DNA from: Mycolicibacterium holsaticum DSM 44478 = JCM 12374
GTDB taxonomy: Bacteria; Actinomycetota; Actinomycetes; Mycobacteriales; Mycobacteriaceae
Direction: 5' to 3'
Assembly: GCF_019645835.1 (NCBI RefSeq)
Contig: NZ_CP080998.1
Span: 4,712,001-4,776,000 of the forward strand
Length of the DNA stretch: 64,000 bases
The position numbers and the translations under genes were made by a program. Below are positions 51,628 through 60,200 of the stretch, piece by piece; position 1 is the stretch's first letter, and each line of letters opens with the position of its first letter. The notes under the pieces are model-generated. The model searched no databases and was not told where the DNA came from. It saw only the letters and a program-made list of their open reading frames with translations.

Positions 51628-52220
51628 GTCGTGGGCTCCGGCTCAGCGGCCAACCGTTGCACCACCGGTTGCAGGTCCTCGGCGAGCAGTTCGCGCAGGA
51701 ACACCGCGGCCACCCGGTGCTGACGGTCCAGCACGACGGTGGACGGAATGACGGTGGTCGGGTACTTGCCGCCGAAGGCGATCATCGTGCGCATCGGCGG
51801 GTCGTAGATGGACGGAAACGTGATGTTGCGGTCGAGGATGAAATCCCTTGCGGCATCGCGGTTGTGGTCGCGCACGTCGATGCCGAGGAATTGGACGCCG
51901 AGGCCGCGGGTGTTGTCGTAAACCTGTTGCAACTGGCCGATCTCGGTGCGGCACGGCGCACACCACTGCCCCCACACGTTGACCACCACGACCTCGCCTG
52001 CGAAGTCGTCGAGCGAGATGGTCTTGGCCGGGTCCATCAGGTCGGGGCCGCTCAACGCGCCGGGGCGGCCGCGGTCCTCGGGCGGGTCGTAGAAGATGTC
52101 GGTCTGGCCGCCCGGCGCGACGAACTCGAAGGTGCCGCCCTGCGCGACGGCGTCGTCACCGGTGGAGCATCCGGTGAGCACGGCCACGGCCGCGCTCACG
52201 ATGACCACCCACCACTTCAC
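51624..52220 (-). CDS. resA: ResA/TlpA-like thioredoxin lipoprotein
   Basis: A 198-residue exported lipoprotein with lipobox LTGC (Cys18) and a thioredoxin domain with catalytic WCAPC (Cys87/Cys90), plus cis-proline region IPSTVVLD. It reduces apocytochrome c so that ResB/CcsA can attach heme. ATG 52220 overlaps the phosphatase stop by 4 bases. The whole run hemL-phosphatase-resA-ccdA-resB-ccsA-MinD is linked by overlaps, joining heme synthesis to heme attachment. Confidence 0.94.
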   Translation of the reverse strand: MKWWVVIVSAAVAVLTGCSTGDDAVAQGGTFEFVAPGGQTDIFYDPPEDRGRPGALSGPDLMDPAKTISLDDFAGEVVVVNVWGQWCAPCRTEIGQLQQVYDNTRGLGVQFLGIDVRDHNRDAARDFILDRNITFPSIYDPPMRTMIAFGGKYPTTVIPSTVVLDRQHRVAAVFLRELLAEDLQPVVQRLAAEPEPTT

Positions 52221-52825
52221 TGCTCAGCCGGCTCGCTGTAGTACCAGTCGACGAGCGTGTCCCCCTCGTAGACGAACGAGTTCAGCGACGCCAGCCCGCA
52301 CTGACGCTTGCGTGGATCGTGGGCGAACCGCTTGCCCGTCAACGACCGGCGCACGATCTCCACCGGCAGTTGGTGGCTCACGCACACCGCCTCACGGCCC
52401 TGCGCGCCGGCGCGGGCCTTGTCCACGGCGCGTCGCATCCGTTCGGCGATGTCGCGGTACGGCTCGCCCCACGACGGGCGCAGCGGATTCCACAGGTGCC
52501 GCCAGCTACGCGGATCGCGCAGCGCACCGTCACCGGGCGAGATGCGCTTGCCTTCAAAGATGTTCAGCGCCTCGATGAGGTCGTCGTCGGTTTCGATCGG
52601 CAGGTTCATCCGCTTGGCGATCGGGGTCGCGGTCTGCTGTGCACGCAGCAGCGGGGAAGCCATCACCAGCGCGATGTCGCGGTCGGCCAGGTACTCGGCC
52701 GCCTTCTCGGCCTGCGCGTAGCCGCACTCGGAGAGGTGGTAGCCCTCGAGGCGGCCGTACAGGATGCCCTCAGGGTTGTACACCTCGCCGTGCCGCATCA
52801 CGTGCACGGTGGTCCTGTCGCTCAT
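52217..52825 (-). CDS. Histidine phosphatase family protein (Rv0525-like)
   Basis: A 202-residue phosphoglycerate-mutase-like phosphatase. The catalytic RHG is at residues 11-13 ([12 protein letters not shown]), the second histidine in [11 protein letters not shown], with [16 protein letters not shown] and [15 protein letters not shown] between them. The substrate is unknown. Its start overlaps the hemL stop and its stop the resA start, each by 4 bases, so it is made with the heme and cytochrome enzymes. Confidence 0.92.
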   Translation of the reverse strand: MSDRTTVHVMRHGEVYNPEGILYGRLEGYHLSECGYAQAEKAAEYLADRDIALVMASPLLRAQQTATPIAKRMNLPIETDDDLIEALNIFEGKRISPGDGALRDPRSWRHLWNPLRPSWGEPYRDIAERMRRAVDKARAGAQGREAVCVSHQLPVEIVRRSLTGKRFAHDPRKRQCGLASLNSFVYEGDTLVDWYYSEPAEQ

Positions 52826-54138
52826 TCGGGGCGGCTCGCTTCCGCTGCGGCCCGCGCGGCGCCGGGCAGGGCCGCCGCGATGCGTTCGAACGCCTCGTCG
52901 TCCAATACCGTTGAGACGAACCATGTCTCGAAGGCGCTGGGCGGTGGGTAGATGCCCGCGCCGAGCAGGCCGTGGAAGAACGCCGGGAAGCGCCAGGTCT
53001 CGGTGGCCCGCGCCGACGCGAAGTCGGTGACCGGCCGATCGGTGAAGAACACCGACAGCATGTTGCCGGCGCGCGCAACCTGATGTGCCACATTGGCTTC
53101 GGTGAACGCCTGCCCGAAAAGGCCGGCCAGCCGATCGGCGTTGGCGTCCAGCGCGGCGTACGCGGCGTCGTCGGCGGCGCGCAGCGTCGCCAGCCCGGCG
53201 GCCATCGCGACCGGATTGCCCGACAGAGTGCCCGCCTGATACACCGGACCCAGTGGGGCCAGCCGCTCCATCACCTCGGCGCGGCCGCCGAACGCCGCGG
53301 CGGGCAACCCGCCGCTCATCACCTTGCCGAACGTGAACAGGTCGGCGTCGACGGGATCGACGCCGTACCAACCGGATCGGCTCACCCGGAACCCCGTCAT
53401 CACCTCGTCGACGATCAGCAGCGCGCCGGCTTGGGCGGTGATACGGCGCAACGCGGCGTTGTACCCGGGCAGCGGCGCCACGGTCCCCATATTGCCGGGG
53501 CTGGCTTCGGTGATGACGCACGCGATGTCGTCGCCGAACCGGGCGAACGCGTCTTCGACCGCGGACACGTCGTTGTAGGGCAGCACGATCGTGTCGGCGG
53601 CCGCGGCGCCGGTCACCCCCGGTGAGGACGGCAGCCCCAGCGTCGCCACGCCGGAGCCGGCGTCGGCCAGCAGCGCGTCGCTGTGCCCGTGGTAGCAGCC
53701 GGCGAACTTGATGATCTTGGGCCTGCCGGTGTAACCGCGGGCCAGCCGGATCGCGCTCATGGTGGCCTCGGTGCCCGAGTTGACCATGCGCAGCCGTTCG
53801 ACGGGGGCGACGCGGGCCACGATCTCGGCGGCCAGTTCGGTCTCCGAGGGAGTCGGGGCGCCGAAGGACAGCCCGTCGGCCGCGACGCGCTGCACCGCCT
53901 CGACGACGGCGGGGTGGGCGTGACCGAGGATCATCGGGCCCCACGAGCAGACCAGGTCGACGTAGCGGTTGCCGTCGGCGTCGGTCAGCCAGTAGCCGTT
54001 GGCCGAGGTGATGAAGCGCGGGGTGCCGCCGACCGAGGCGAAGGCCCGCACCGGCGAGTTCACCCCGCCGGGGATGACCCCGGCGGCGTCGGCGAACAGC
54101 CGTGCCGAAACCTCGGTGGAGATCTGGTCAGCACGCAT
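52822..54138 (-). CDS. hemL: Glutamate-1-semialdehyde 2,1-aminomutase HemL
   Basis: PLP enzyme making 5-aminolevulinate from glutamate-1-semialdehyde in the C5 route to heme. The 438-residue protein has [25 protein letters not shown], the PLP-aspartate region [11 protein letters not shown] and the Schiff-base lysine in [10 protein letters not shown] (Lys272). ATG 54138 ([14 protein letters not shown]) is preferred over ATG 54165, which adds nine non-homologous residues. It is the first gene of a long overlapping run on the minus strand that ends with ccsA and the MinD-like gene. Confidence 0.96.
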   Translation of the reverse strand: MRADQISTEVSARLFADAAGVIPGGVNSPVRAFASVGGTPRFITSANGYWLTDADGNRYVDLVCSWGPMILGHAHPAVVEAVQRVAADGLSFGAPTPSETELAAEIVARVAPVERLRMVNSGTEATMSAIRLARGYTGRPKIIKFAGCYHGHSDALLADAGSGVATLGLPSSPGVTGAAAADTIVLPYNDVSAVEDAFARFGDDIACVITEASPGNMGTVAPLPGYNAALRRITAQAGALLIVDEVMTGFRVSRSGWYGVDPVDADLFTFGKVMSGGLPAAAFGGRAEVMERLAPLGPVYQAGTLSGNPVAMAAGLATLRAADDAAYAALDANADRLAGLFGQAFTEANVAHQVARAGNMLSVFFTDRPVTDFASARATETWRFPAFFHGLLGAGIYPPPSAFETWFVSTVLDDEAFERIAAALPGAARAAAEASRPE

Positions 54139-54189
54139 GGCCACCAGTGTCCCAGCACCATGCAAACCGTCAACTACAGGGTGTAGTTC

Positions 54190-54570
54190 TCAGCCCTCCG
54201 GTGTCACCACGAACACCGGATGGTCGGCCTCGTGAGGCAGCTGCTCGAAATAGCCCTCGACCACCCGACCGGCCTTCTTGCGGTATGCGGTCAAGATCGG
54301 CGGGCGGTCCTGTTCGGGAATCTCACGCGCGACATAGTCCGTCGAGCCGATCTTCACGTTGGGATCGGCCCGCACGTTTTTCACCCACTCGGCTTCGCCG
54401 CGGGTGGAGACCAGGTACTTGGAGCCGTCGACGTCGACGGAGATGATCGGGATCCGCTGGGGCTTCTTGGTGCGCCGCGCGGTGACCGTCAGTGTCTCGC
54501 CCATCCCGGTGACTTTCGCGAGTGGGTTGAAGATCTTGGTGGTGAGCCAGCCAGGCTTGAGATATGCCAT
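54190..54570 (-). CDS. Ddn-type deazaflavin-dependent protein
   Basis: A 126-residue split-barrel protein of the F420-dependent nitroreductase family, with GMGETLTVTARRTKKPQRIPIISVDVDGSKYLVSTRGEAEWVKNVRADPNVKI covering the usual F420-binding region. It is short but complete. ATG 54570 is divergent from a second family member, with 14 bases between starts. The substrate is unknown. Confidence 0.87.
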   Translation of the reverse strand: MAYLKPGWLTTKIFNPLAKVTGMGETLTVTARRTKKPQRIPIISVDVDGSKYLVSTRGEAEWVKNVRADPNVKIGSTDYVAREIPEQDRPPILTAYRKKAGRVVEGYFEQLPHEADHPVFVVTPEG

Positions 54571-54584
54571 GTCTTCGGAGTGTG

Positions 54585-54974
54585 ATGGTTCACGTGCAGC
54601 TCCCGCAACGGCTGGCCCGGTTCAACCGGTACGTCACCAACCCGATCCAGAAGCTGTGGGCGGGCTGGGCGCCGACGTACGGCATCCTCGAGCACGTCGG
54701 GCGCCGGTCCGGCAGGCCCTATCGCACGCCGCTGACCGTGTTTCCCACCGGCGACGGGGTCGCGATCCTGCTCACCTACGGGCCGGACCGGGACTGGCTG
54801 AAGAACATCACCGTCGCGGGCCAAGCCCGGATGAAGCGGTACGGCAGGACGTTCGAGGTGCGCGATCCGCAGGTGCTGCCCAAGGCGCAGGCGGCCACAG
54901 CGGTCACGGGCCGGTGGCGGCCGATCTTCGCGCGGCTGCCGTTCGAGCAGGCGGTGCTGCTGCGCCGGGCCTGA
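54585..54974 (+). CDS. Ddn-type deazaflavin-dependent protein (paralogue)
   Basis: A 129-residue member of the same split-barrel family: NPIQKLWAGWAPTYGILEHVGRRSGRPYRTPLTVFPTGDGVAILLTYGPDRDWLKNITVAGQARMKRYGRTFEV. It shares the RxSGRPYRTPL and DWLKNI positions with the divergent gene but little else, so the pair is an old duplication. ATG 54585 is used; the longer frame from 54564 overlaps the neighbour's start. Its stop lies 18 bases before the first LuxR-region palindrome. Confidence 0.85.
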   Translation: MVHVQLPQRLARFNRYVTNPIQKLWAGWAPTYGILEHVGRRSGRPYRTPLTVFPTGDGVAILLTYGPDRDWLKNITVAGQARMKRYGRTFEVRDPQVLPKAQAATAVTGRWRPIFARLPFEQAVLLRRA

Positions 54975-54992
54975 CCGCCCGGGCCGTCGAAC

Positions 54993-55039
54993 TGGGGTAG
55001 GGCTTTACCCCAGCATCGCCTGGCCTGCGCGGTCAATCT
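54993..55039 (+). promoter_or_regulatory. Promoter 1 of the LuxR-region palindrome regulon
   Basis: Palindrome TGGGGTAG-GGCT-TTACCCCA (54993-55012), then 21 bases, then the -10-like hexamer CAATCT (55034-55039). The ATG at 55046 follows after 6 bases, so a transcript would be leaderless. The motif length and its distance to the hexamer are identical at the two other sites (59469-59515 and 60125-60171). Confidence 0.7.
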
Positions 55040-55045
55040 TGGTTC

Positions 55046-55243
55046 ATGTCGGCCGATCCGCGTCGGGCTGAGTCGCTGACGCAGCTGCCCCTGCCGTACG
55101 CGACCGCGCTGCGGTTGCGCGATGCCGGCGTCGACGATGAGGTGATCGCCGAGCGGGTGGGCGTGGAGGTCGATGCGCTACCGACGTTCATGCGGGTGGC
55201 CGAGGCAAAGCTCGCCGCCGTATCGAAGCAGACACCGCGCTAA
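55046..55243 (+). CDS. Small HTH-type protein upstream of the LuxR regulator
   Basis: A 65-residue protein. The middle part, YATALRLRDAGVDDEVIAERVGVEVDALPTFMRVAEAKLA, looks like a sigma-70 region 4-type helix-turn-helix, with little else present. It lies 28 bases before the LuxR-family regulator on the same strand and directly behind a palindromic promoter, so it is probably cotranscribed with the regulator and may assist or oppose it. The predicted transcript starts at its ATG. Confidence 0.7.
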   Translation: MSADPRRAESLTQLPLPYATALRLRDAGVDDEVIAERVGVEVDALPTFMRVAEAKLAAVSKQTPR

Positions 55244-55271
55244 ACGCGCCGGTAGCGGCTAAAATTTTCCG

Positions 55272-57875
55272 GTGATCCAGGGCTGGCCGCTGGTAGGGCG
55301 GTCAGAGGAACTGGCGGTTATCGCCGAGGCCGTGCGGGCAGCGAATCGCGCCCGCGGGATCGTGCTATCGGGCTCCCCCGGCGTCGGCAAGACGCGGCTG
55401 GCGCGGGAAGCCGTCGCAGAATGTGGGCCGCGCGGCGCCCGCCGGCACTGGATCGCAGGCACCGCGTCGTCGCGCAGTGTCCCGCTGGGTGCCTTCATCG
55501 ACATCGCCAGCGACTTCGGACCGGATCCGTTGCGGCGGGTCCGTGAAGTGATCGACGGGCTGATCGGTGGTGCGCGATACGGCGAAGTCGTCGTCGGTGT
55601 CGACGACGCACACCTGCTCGACGACCTGTCGGCGTTCACCGTGAACCAGCTCGTCACGCGACGACTGGCCACCGTCATCCTGACGATCCGCACGGGTGAG
55701 TCGCCGCCGGACGCGATCACCGCGATCTGGAAAGACCAGCATCTGGAACGCCTTGAACTGCAGCCGCTTTCGCAGCCGGAAATCGCTGACCTGGTGCAGC
55801 ACGTGCTGGCCGGGCCGGTGGACTCGTTCAGCGCACAGCGACTGTGGCAGTACACCCAGGGCAATGCGCTCTATCTGCGTCACCTACTGGACAACGAGGT
55901 GAACGCCGGCCGGATCTCACAGTGCTCCGGTGTGTGGCTGTGGGACGGCCACCCAAAGCTGTCGCCGACGCTGATCGAACTGATCGAGGCGCGGATGACG
56001 AAAGTCCCGGCCTCCGTTCACGTCGTTCTCGATGCGCTCGCGTTGGCAGAGCCACTGGAAACCGAGGTGTTGGAGGCGGTGGCCGATCCCGATGCCGTCG
56101 CGGAGGCCGAATCGCTCGGCCTGATCAGCGTCGACACCAGTGCTCGGCCGGCGTCGGTGCGGCTCGCGCATCCCCTGCTGGGCGAGGTCCGCCACACCGG
56201 CTCGCTACGGTTGCGCCGGCTGAGCGGGCGGATCGCCGCCGAGCTCGCCCGACGGGGCTCGTCAGACCCCCGCGACCTGATCCGGCGTGCGGTGCTGACC
56301 CTCGAATCCGATCTCACCCCGGACCCGGAACTGCTGTTGTCCGCCGCCGCGGCGGCGATGCAGTTGCTGGATCACCGGCTCGCGGAGACGCTCGCCGAGC
56401 GAGCGGTGGCCGTCGGCGGCGGCCCCTGGGCCAAGATCGCGCATGCGATGGCGATCACCTGGCAGGAGCGCGGCGTACGAGCCGAGGAGGTCCTGGCCGA
56501 GCAGGCCGAACAGGCGTCGGGCCTGGAACGGACCCAGATCGCGATCCTGCGCGCCATGAACTTCACGCTGATTCTCGGTGAGGTGACCCGCGCCGAACGC
56601 GAACTCGAGTTGCTGCCCGCCGATGATCGCTCCGCGCAGGCGGTCGCCACCGCACTGCGGGCGTTGATCCAGATGGTGCGCGGGCACTCCAGGACAGCGG
56701 TGGACATGGCGTTCGCCGCCGAGGCGAGCTCGTTGGACAACGACGTCGCGAAGATCTTTCTGGCCTGGGTGTTCGTCGCCGGCCTCGGCGATCTCGGGCG
56801 GATCGACGAGATCGAACCCGCGGCGAAGCGGGGCTATGCGATCGCCGACAAGTCGCCGGAGTCCGGGCACCTGCTGCGTCGGTTGGCACTTCAGGAGACG
56901 CACGGCTACCGGCTCGGCGGCATGCTGGAGCAATCGGACGAAGTCATCGCCCGGATCAGGCGCGACACGCTCGACGTCCCGTTCGAGGAATCGTGGCACC
57001 GCGTGATGGTCGGCCTGTCGGCGATGACCCGGGGTGCGCTGCAGGACGCGCGACGGTCGCTGCGGGACGCACTTGCCTATCTCGGCCCCGGCGATAGCGG
57101 ACGCATGGTGAAGACCTTCGGCCGGTTGTGGCTGACGACGGTGACCGCGATGGCCGGATCGGCAACCGAGGCACGTTGCGAGCTCGAAGCCATCGAGTGG
57201 TGGGCCCGTGACCCCGATGCCTGCATGTTCGACCCGTACCGGTCGCTGGCGCAGGCTTGGGTGTGCGCATCTGAAGGCGCTGTGTCGCAGTCGATTTCGA
57301 TCATGCGCGATGCCGCGCAGCGAGAACGCGCGCTCGACCGGCCGGCCTGGGAAGTGGTCCTGCTGCAGACGGCGACACAGTTCGGCGACCACACCACCGC
57401 TGCCAGGTCGGCCGAGCTGGCCGGTCAGGTGCAGGGGCCTCGGGCGCCCACCGCCGCGGCGCACGCCGCCGCGCTCGCCGCAGGCGACGGGGACGCACTG
57501 CTCGACGCGTCGCATCGCTACGAGACTTTCGGCGATCGGCTGGCCGCTGCTGACGCCGCCGCCCACGCCGTCGTCGCATATCAGCACGCCCGGTTGCGCG
57601 GAGCGGCACTGACCGCGTCTGCCATCGCCGGACGGCTCGCCGACGAATGCCAGGGGGCCCAGACCCCTGCGCTGCGCGCCCTGAGCATGCCGCAGCCGTT
57701 CACGACCCGTCAGCGTGAGATCATTTCGCTTGCTGCACAAGGTTTGTCGAACAAGGAGATCGCCGAACGACTGACCATGTCGATCCGTTCGATCGAGGGC
57801 CATCTGTTCCGCGCCTCGCAACGCGTCGGCGCCAACAGCCGCGATCAGCTCATCTCACTGCTGCACGGGTCGTGA
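55272..57875 (+). CDS. Large ATP-binding LuxR-family (LAL) regulator
   Basis: An 867-residue LAL regulator. The NTPase has Walker A GSPGVGKT (residues 34-41) and Walker B VVVGVDDAHLL (about 108-118); a long helical TPR-like middle follows; the C-terminal GerE/LuxR HTH reads FTTRQREIISLAAQGLSNKEIAERLTMSIRSIEGHLFRASQ (about 814-854). Such regulators (MalT-like) bind a signal and ATP, oligomerise, and activate promoters from inverted or repeated sites. GTG 55272 is the first codon of homology (IQGWPLVGRSEEL). The palindromes nearby are its probable targets. Confidence 0.9.
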   Translation: MIQGWPLVGRSEELAVIAEAVRAANRARGIVLSGSPGVGKTRLAREAVAECGPRGARRHWIAGTASSRSVPLGAFIDIASDFGPDPLRRVREVIDGLIGGARYGEVVVGVDDAHLLDDLSAFTVNQLVTRRLATVILTIRTGESPPDAITAIWKDQHLERLELQPLSQPEIADLVQHVLAGPVDSFSAQRLWQYTQGNALYLRHLLDNEVNAGRISQCSGVWLWDGHPKLSPTLIELIEARMTKVPASVHVVLDALALAEPLETEVLEAVADPDAVAEAESLGLISVDTSARPASVRLAHPLLGEVRHTGSLRLRRLSGRIAAELARRGSSDPRDLIRRAVLTLESDLTPDPELLLSAAAAAMQLLDHRLAETLAERAVAVGGGPWAKIAHAMAITWQERGVRAEEVLAEQAEQASGLERTQIAILRAMNFTLILGEVTRAERELELLPADDRSAQAVATALRALIQMVRGHSRTAVDMAFAAEASSLDNDVAKIFLAWVFVAGLGDLGRIDEIEPAAKRGYAIADKSPESGHLLRRLALQETHGYRLGGMLEQSDEVIARIRRDTLDVPFEESWHRVMVGLSAMTRGALQDARRSLRDALAYLGPGDSGRMVKTFGRLWLTTVTAMAGSATEARCELEAIEWWARDPDACMFDPYRSLAQAWVCASEGAVSQSISIMRDAAQRERALDRPAWEVVLLQTATQFGDHTTAARSAELAGQVQGPRAPTAAAHAAALAAGDGDALLDASHRYETFGDRLAAADAAAHAVVAYQHARLRGAALTASAIAGRLADECQGAQTPALRALSMPQPFTTRQREIISLAAQGLSNKEIAERLTMSIRSIEGHLFRASQRVGANSRDQLISLLHGS

Positions 57876-57892
57876 CGCGTAACCGATCGGCG

Positions 57893-59440
57893 TCAGCCGG
57901 GGTTGCCGGCGCTTCCGTTTGCCCCGTCGCTGCCGCCGGCGCCGGCACCGCCGTCAGCGCCGTCCGTGCCTGAGCCCTGACCACCGGCGCCTCCGGCGCC
58001 GCCCAGCCCACCGACACCTGGCGCACCCGCCGGACCGCCTGTACCGCCGGAACCTGGGGTCCCGCCACTTCCGAGAGTGACATCGGTGGTCGGGTCCGCG
58101 GGGAATATCACGCCGCCGCCGTGGCCGCCGTTCCCGCCGTTCCCACCGTCGCCGCCGTCGCCGCCGTCGCCGCCCGTACCGCCGTTACCGCCGGTGCCGC
58201 CGGTTCCGAAGAATCCGCCCTTGCCACCATTGCCGCCTGCGCCGCCGTTCTGACCGGCACCGCCGGGGGCACCGTCACCGCCGTCGCCGCCGTCACCGCC
58301 GCTGCCGGAGACCAGGGTCACGCCATTGCCCTGAGTGATCGCATAGCCGCCGTTTCCGCCGTCGCCACCGTCAGCACCCGTTCCGCCGTCACCGCCGTCG
58401 CCACCGTCGCCGCCGGTCGCGTCACTGCCCAGGCTGGTCGCATCACCGCCGGCACCGCCGTTTCCGCCCGGCGCACCGTAACCTCCGGCGCCGCCGTCGC
58501 CGCCGCCGGGCGCCACTGCGGGATCGGGAATCTCGACATCGTCCCCGCCGTTGCCGCCGTTCCCGCCGGCCACACCGGGGCCGCCGGCGCTGCCAGGACC
58601 TCCGGGTGAAGCGGTGCCGAACACGAAATCGTCATCGCCGTCCGCACCGTCGGGGGCGCGGCTGACCCCGTCCCACACGAGGTCACCGTCGAGCCCCGCC
58701 AGCCCGGCCCCGCCGTCGCCGCCTGCACCGCCGTTGCCGAACAGCAGCGCACCGTCGCCGCCGTCACCGCCGTTCCCGCCGGGTCCGCCGTCGCCTCCGG
58801 CGCCGCCGTTGCCGAAGAGCAACCCGGCGCGGCCACCGGGACCGCCCGCCTGGCCGATCAAGACGCCATCGCCGCCTTTTCCGCCGTTACCCCATAACAG
58901 GCCGCCGTCGCCGCCGGGACAACCGGCGCACGTGGCGTCGAGGCCGTTACCGATCAGCAGACCGCCCGGGCCGATCAGGTACACCGCGCCACCGAACGCT
59001 GTGGGAGGCAACGATTGGCTGTAGGGCACCGACAACGCCGACGGTCCGTTGTTGCCGCCTGAACCTCCCTGCGGTGTCACGAAAACCAGCGGTGCGTAGA
59101 AGCTGGGGCCTGTCGAGGTCGCCGAATGGGCGCTGGCCGCGAAGTGTTCGACAGCGGTGCTCAACGCAGCGGCGCTGCTTCCCGCGGCTTTGACCGTCGA
59201 GGTCTGGTCGGTGGACGGAAGAAATCCGGCCACCCCCAATGGATTCCCCGACTGCGACGACGTCAACGCCACCGGCGGGGGCCCCGAGGCGGGCGACGTG
59301 CCGGTGGACTCGGCGGGCGTCGACGACGAGAGTTCCTGGGCCGCAACGCTTATACCGCCCGCCACGAGCAGGCCCGCCGCCATACCGGCCGCGATCTTGG
59401 TGTTGATGTCAGCGGTCGACGTTGAATTGCGTTTCGACAT
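57893..59440 (-). CDS. Exported PGRS-like glycine-rich protein lacking a PE domain
   Basis: A 515-residue protein with a hydrophobic signal segment (residues 14-34, KIAAGMAAGLLVAGGISVAA) and no lipobox or PE domain. Residues 45-130 are low-complexity and Ser/Thr/Pro-rich; from about 155 to the end it is a run of GGxGG/GNGGxGG tripeptide-type repeats, as in mycobacterial PGRS domains. GGAGG 6 bases before ATG 59440 fixes the start. It has its own palindromic promoter, which suggests regulation by the LuxR-family protein. Its role is probably on the cell surface; no function is known. Confidence 0.85.
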   Translation of the reverse strand: MSKRNSTSTADINTKIAAGMAAGLLVAGGISVAAQELSSSTPAESTGTSPASGPPPVALTSSQSGNPLGVAGFLPSTDQTSTVKAAGSSAAALSTAVEHFAASAHSATSTGPSFYAPLVFVTPQGGSGGNNGPSALSVPYSQSLPPTAFGGAVYLIGPGGLLIGNGLDATCAGCPGGDGGLLWGNGGKGGDGVLIGQAGGPGGRAGLLFGNGGAGGDGGPGGNGGDGGDGALLFGNGGAGGDGGAGLAGLDGDLVWDGVSRAPDGADGDDDFVFGTASPGGPGSAGGPGVAGGNGGNGGDDVEIPDPAVAPGGGDGGAGGYGAPGGNGGAGGDATSLGSDATGGDGGDGGDGGTGADGGDGGNGGYAITQGNGVTLVSGSGGDGGDGGDGAPGGAGQNGGAGGNGGKGGFFGTGGTGGNGGTGGDGGDGGDGGNGGNGGHGGGVIFPADPTTDVTLGSGGTPGSGGTGGPAGAPGVGGLGGAGGAGGQGSGTDGADGGAGAGGSDGANGSAGNPG

Positions 59441-59468
59441 GTCGTCCTCCATCCGCGCCTGTATCGGT

Positions 59469-59515
59469 AACGTAAGGCCGGTGCAGCCCAGTCGATGGGG
59501 TAGTCCACTACCCCA
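59469..59515 (-). promoter_or_regulatory. Promoter 2 of the LuxR-region palindrome regulon (PGRS gene)
   Basis: Palindrome TGGGGTAG-TCCA-CTACCCCA read on the plus strand at 59496-59515, extending to 24 bases as an 11-2-11 inverted repeat (59494-59517). On the minus strand, 21 bases later, lies the -10-like TACGTT (59469-59474), followed by a short leader with a GGAGG ribosome site and the PGRS ATG at 59440. Confidence 0.75.
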
Positions 59516-59601
59516 TCTGGCTATATTCCTGGCGCACAACGGATATCGACAACCGGCGGCGCCCAGGATGGGACACCGCCGGTCGCGTTGAAGGTGTTTC
59601 G

Positions 59602-60087
59602 CTACGGGCAGGTCACCGAGATCTGGAAGGGTTTGTTGACGGGCTGCATGGGATTGGCCATGTCGACGCCTGTGGCGGTGCCGGAGATCCTATAGACGTC
59701 ACCGTCCTTTTCGACCTTCGCCTCACCCTGACCGGTGCCGCTCTGGAAGCCCAGCGTCACCCCGTTGACGTTGCCGAGACCCACCGACTGCACGGTCGAA
59801 CCGTCTTCGCTCAGCACGGCGCCGATGCCGGTCATCGCGTCACCGATGGCGATGTTCATGTTTCCGCCCATGGCGCTGCACACCACGGTGCCCTCGACGT
59901 TCTGATCCTGACCGTCGATCGAAACCTTGGTGGCAGCACCGCTGGATCCAGCCGGTGCGGCGCTGGCGGTGCCCGGGTCGGCGGCCGACGTGGCGGGATC
60001 CTCGGACCTGTCACCTGACGAGCAACCGGACAAACCAGCGATGACGACCGCGACGCCGCCCGCCGCGACCAGTAATCGACGCTTCAC
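59602..60087 (-). CDS. LpqH-family lipoprotein (19 kDa antigen type)
   Basis: A 161-residue lipoprotein of the LpqH/19 kDa family. The lipobox is LSGC (Cys22); a Ser/Ala/Pro-rich linker (residues 23-50) follows; the domain contains [31 protein letters not shown] and the last FQISVTCP, with two conserved cysteines that form the family disulfide. GTG 60087 has AAGGGAG 8 bases upstream; the frame above it is non-homologous. It is preceded by the third palindromic promoter. LpqH proteins are abundant surface lipoproteins of unclear function. Confidence 0.9.
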   Translation of the reverse strand: MKRRLLVAAGGVAVVIAGLSGCSSGDRSEDPATSAADPGTASAAPAGSSGAATKVSIDGQDQNVEGTVVCSAMGGNMNIAIGDAMTGIGAVLSEDGSTVQSVGLGNVNGVTLGFQSGTGQGEAKVEKDGDVYRISGTATGVDMANPMQPVNKPFQISVTCP

Positions 60088-60124
60088 GACTGTGCTCCCT
60101 TCATTGGTCTGACGGTCAGGGGGC

Positions 60125-60171
60125 AACGTATTTCGCGGGGTGCCGAGCGGCTGGGGTAGTGAACTACCCCA
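60125..60171 (-). promoter_or_regulatory. Promoter 3 of the LuxR-region palindrome regulon (LpqH-like gene)
   Basis: Palindrome TGGGGTAG-TGAA-CTACCCCA at 60152-60171 (plus strand), then on the minus strand 21 bases and TACGTT (60125-60130), the same hexamer as at the PGRS promoter. The lipoprotein GTG at 60087 is 37 bases further. The site also lies 29 bases before the P450 stop at 60201 in the tail-to-head gap. Confidence 0.75.
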
Positions 60172-60200
60172 TTTTCACCGGACCGTCGCACTCGGTGCGG

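Noticed and set aside
57893..59000. Short tandem repeats suggesting CRISPR or satellite DNA
   Set aside because: The repeats have a 9-base codon period encoding GGxGG-type units with no equal-length spacers, so they are coding.
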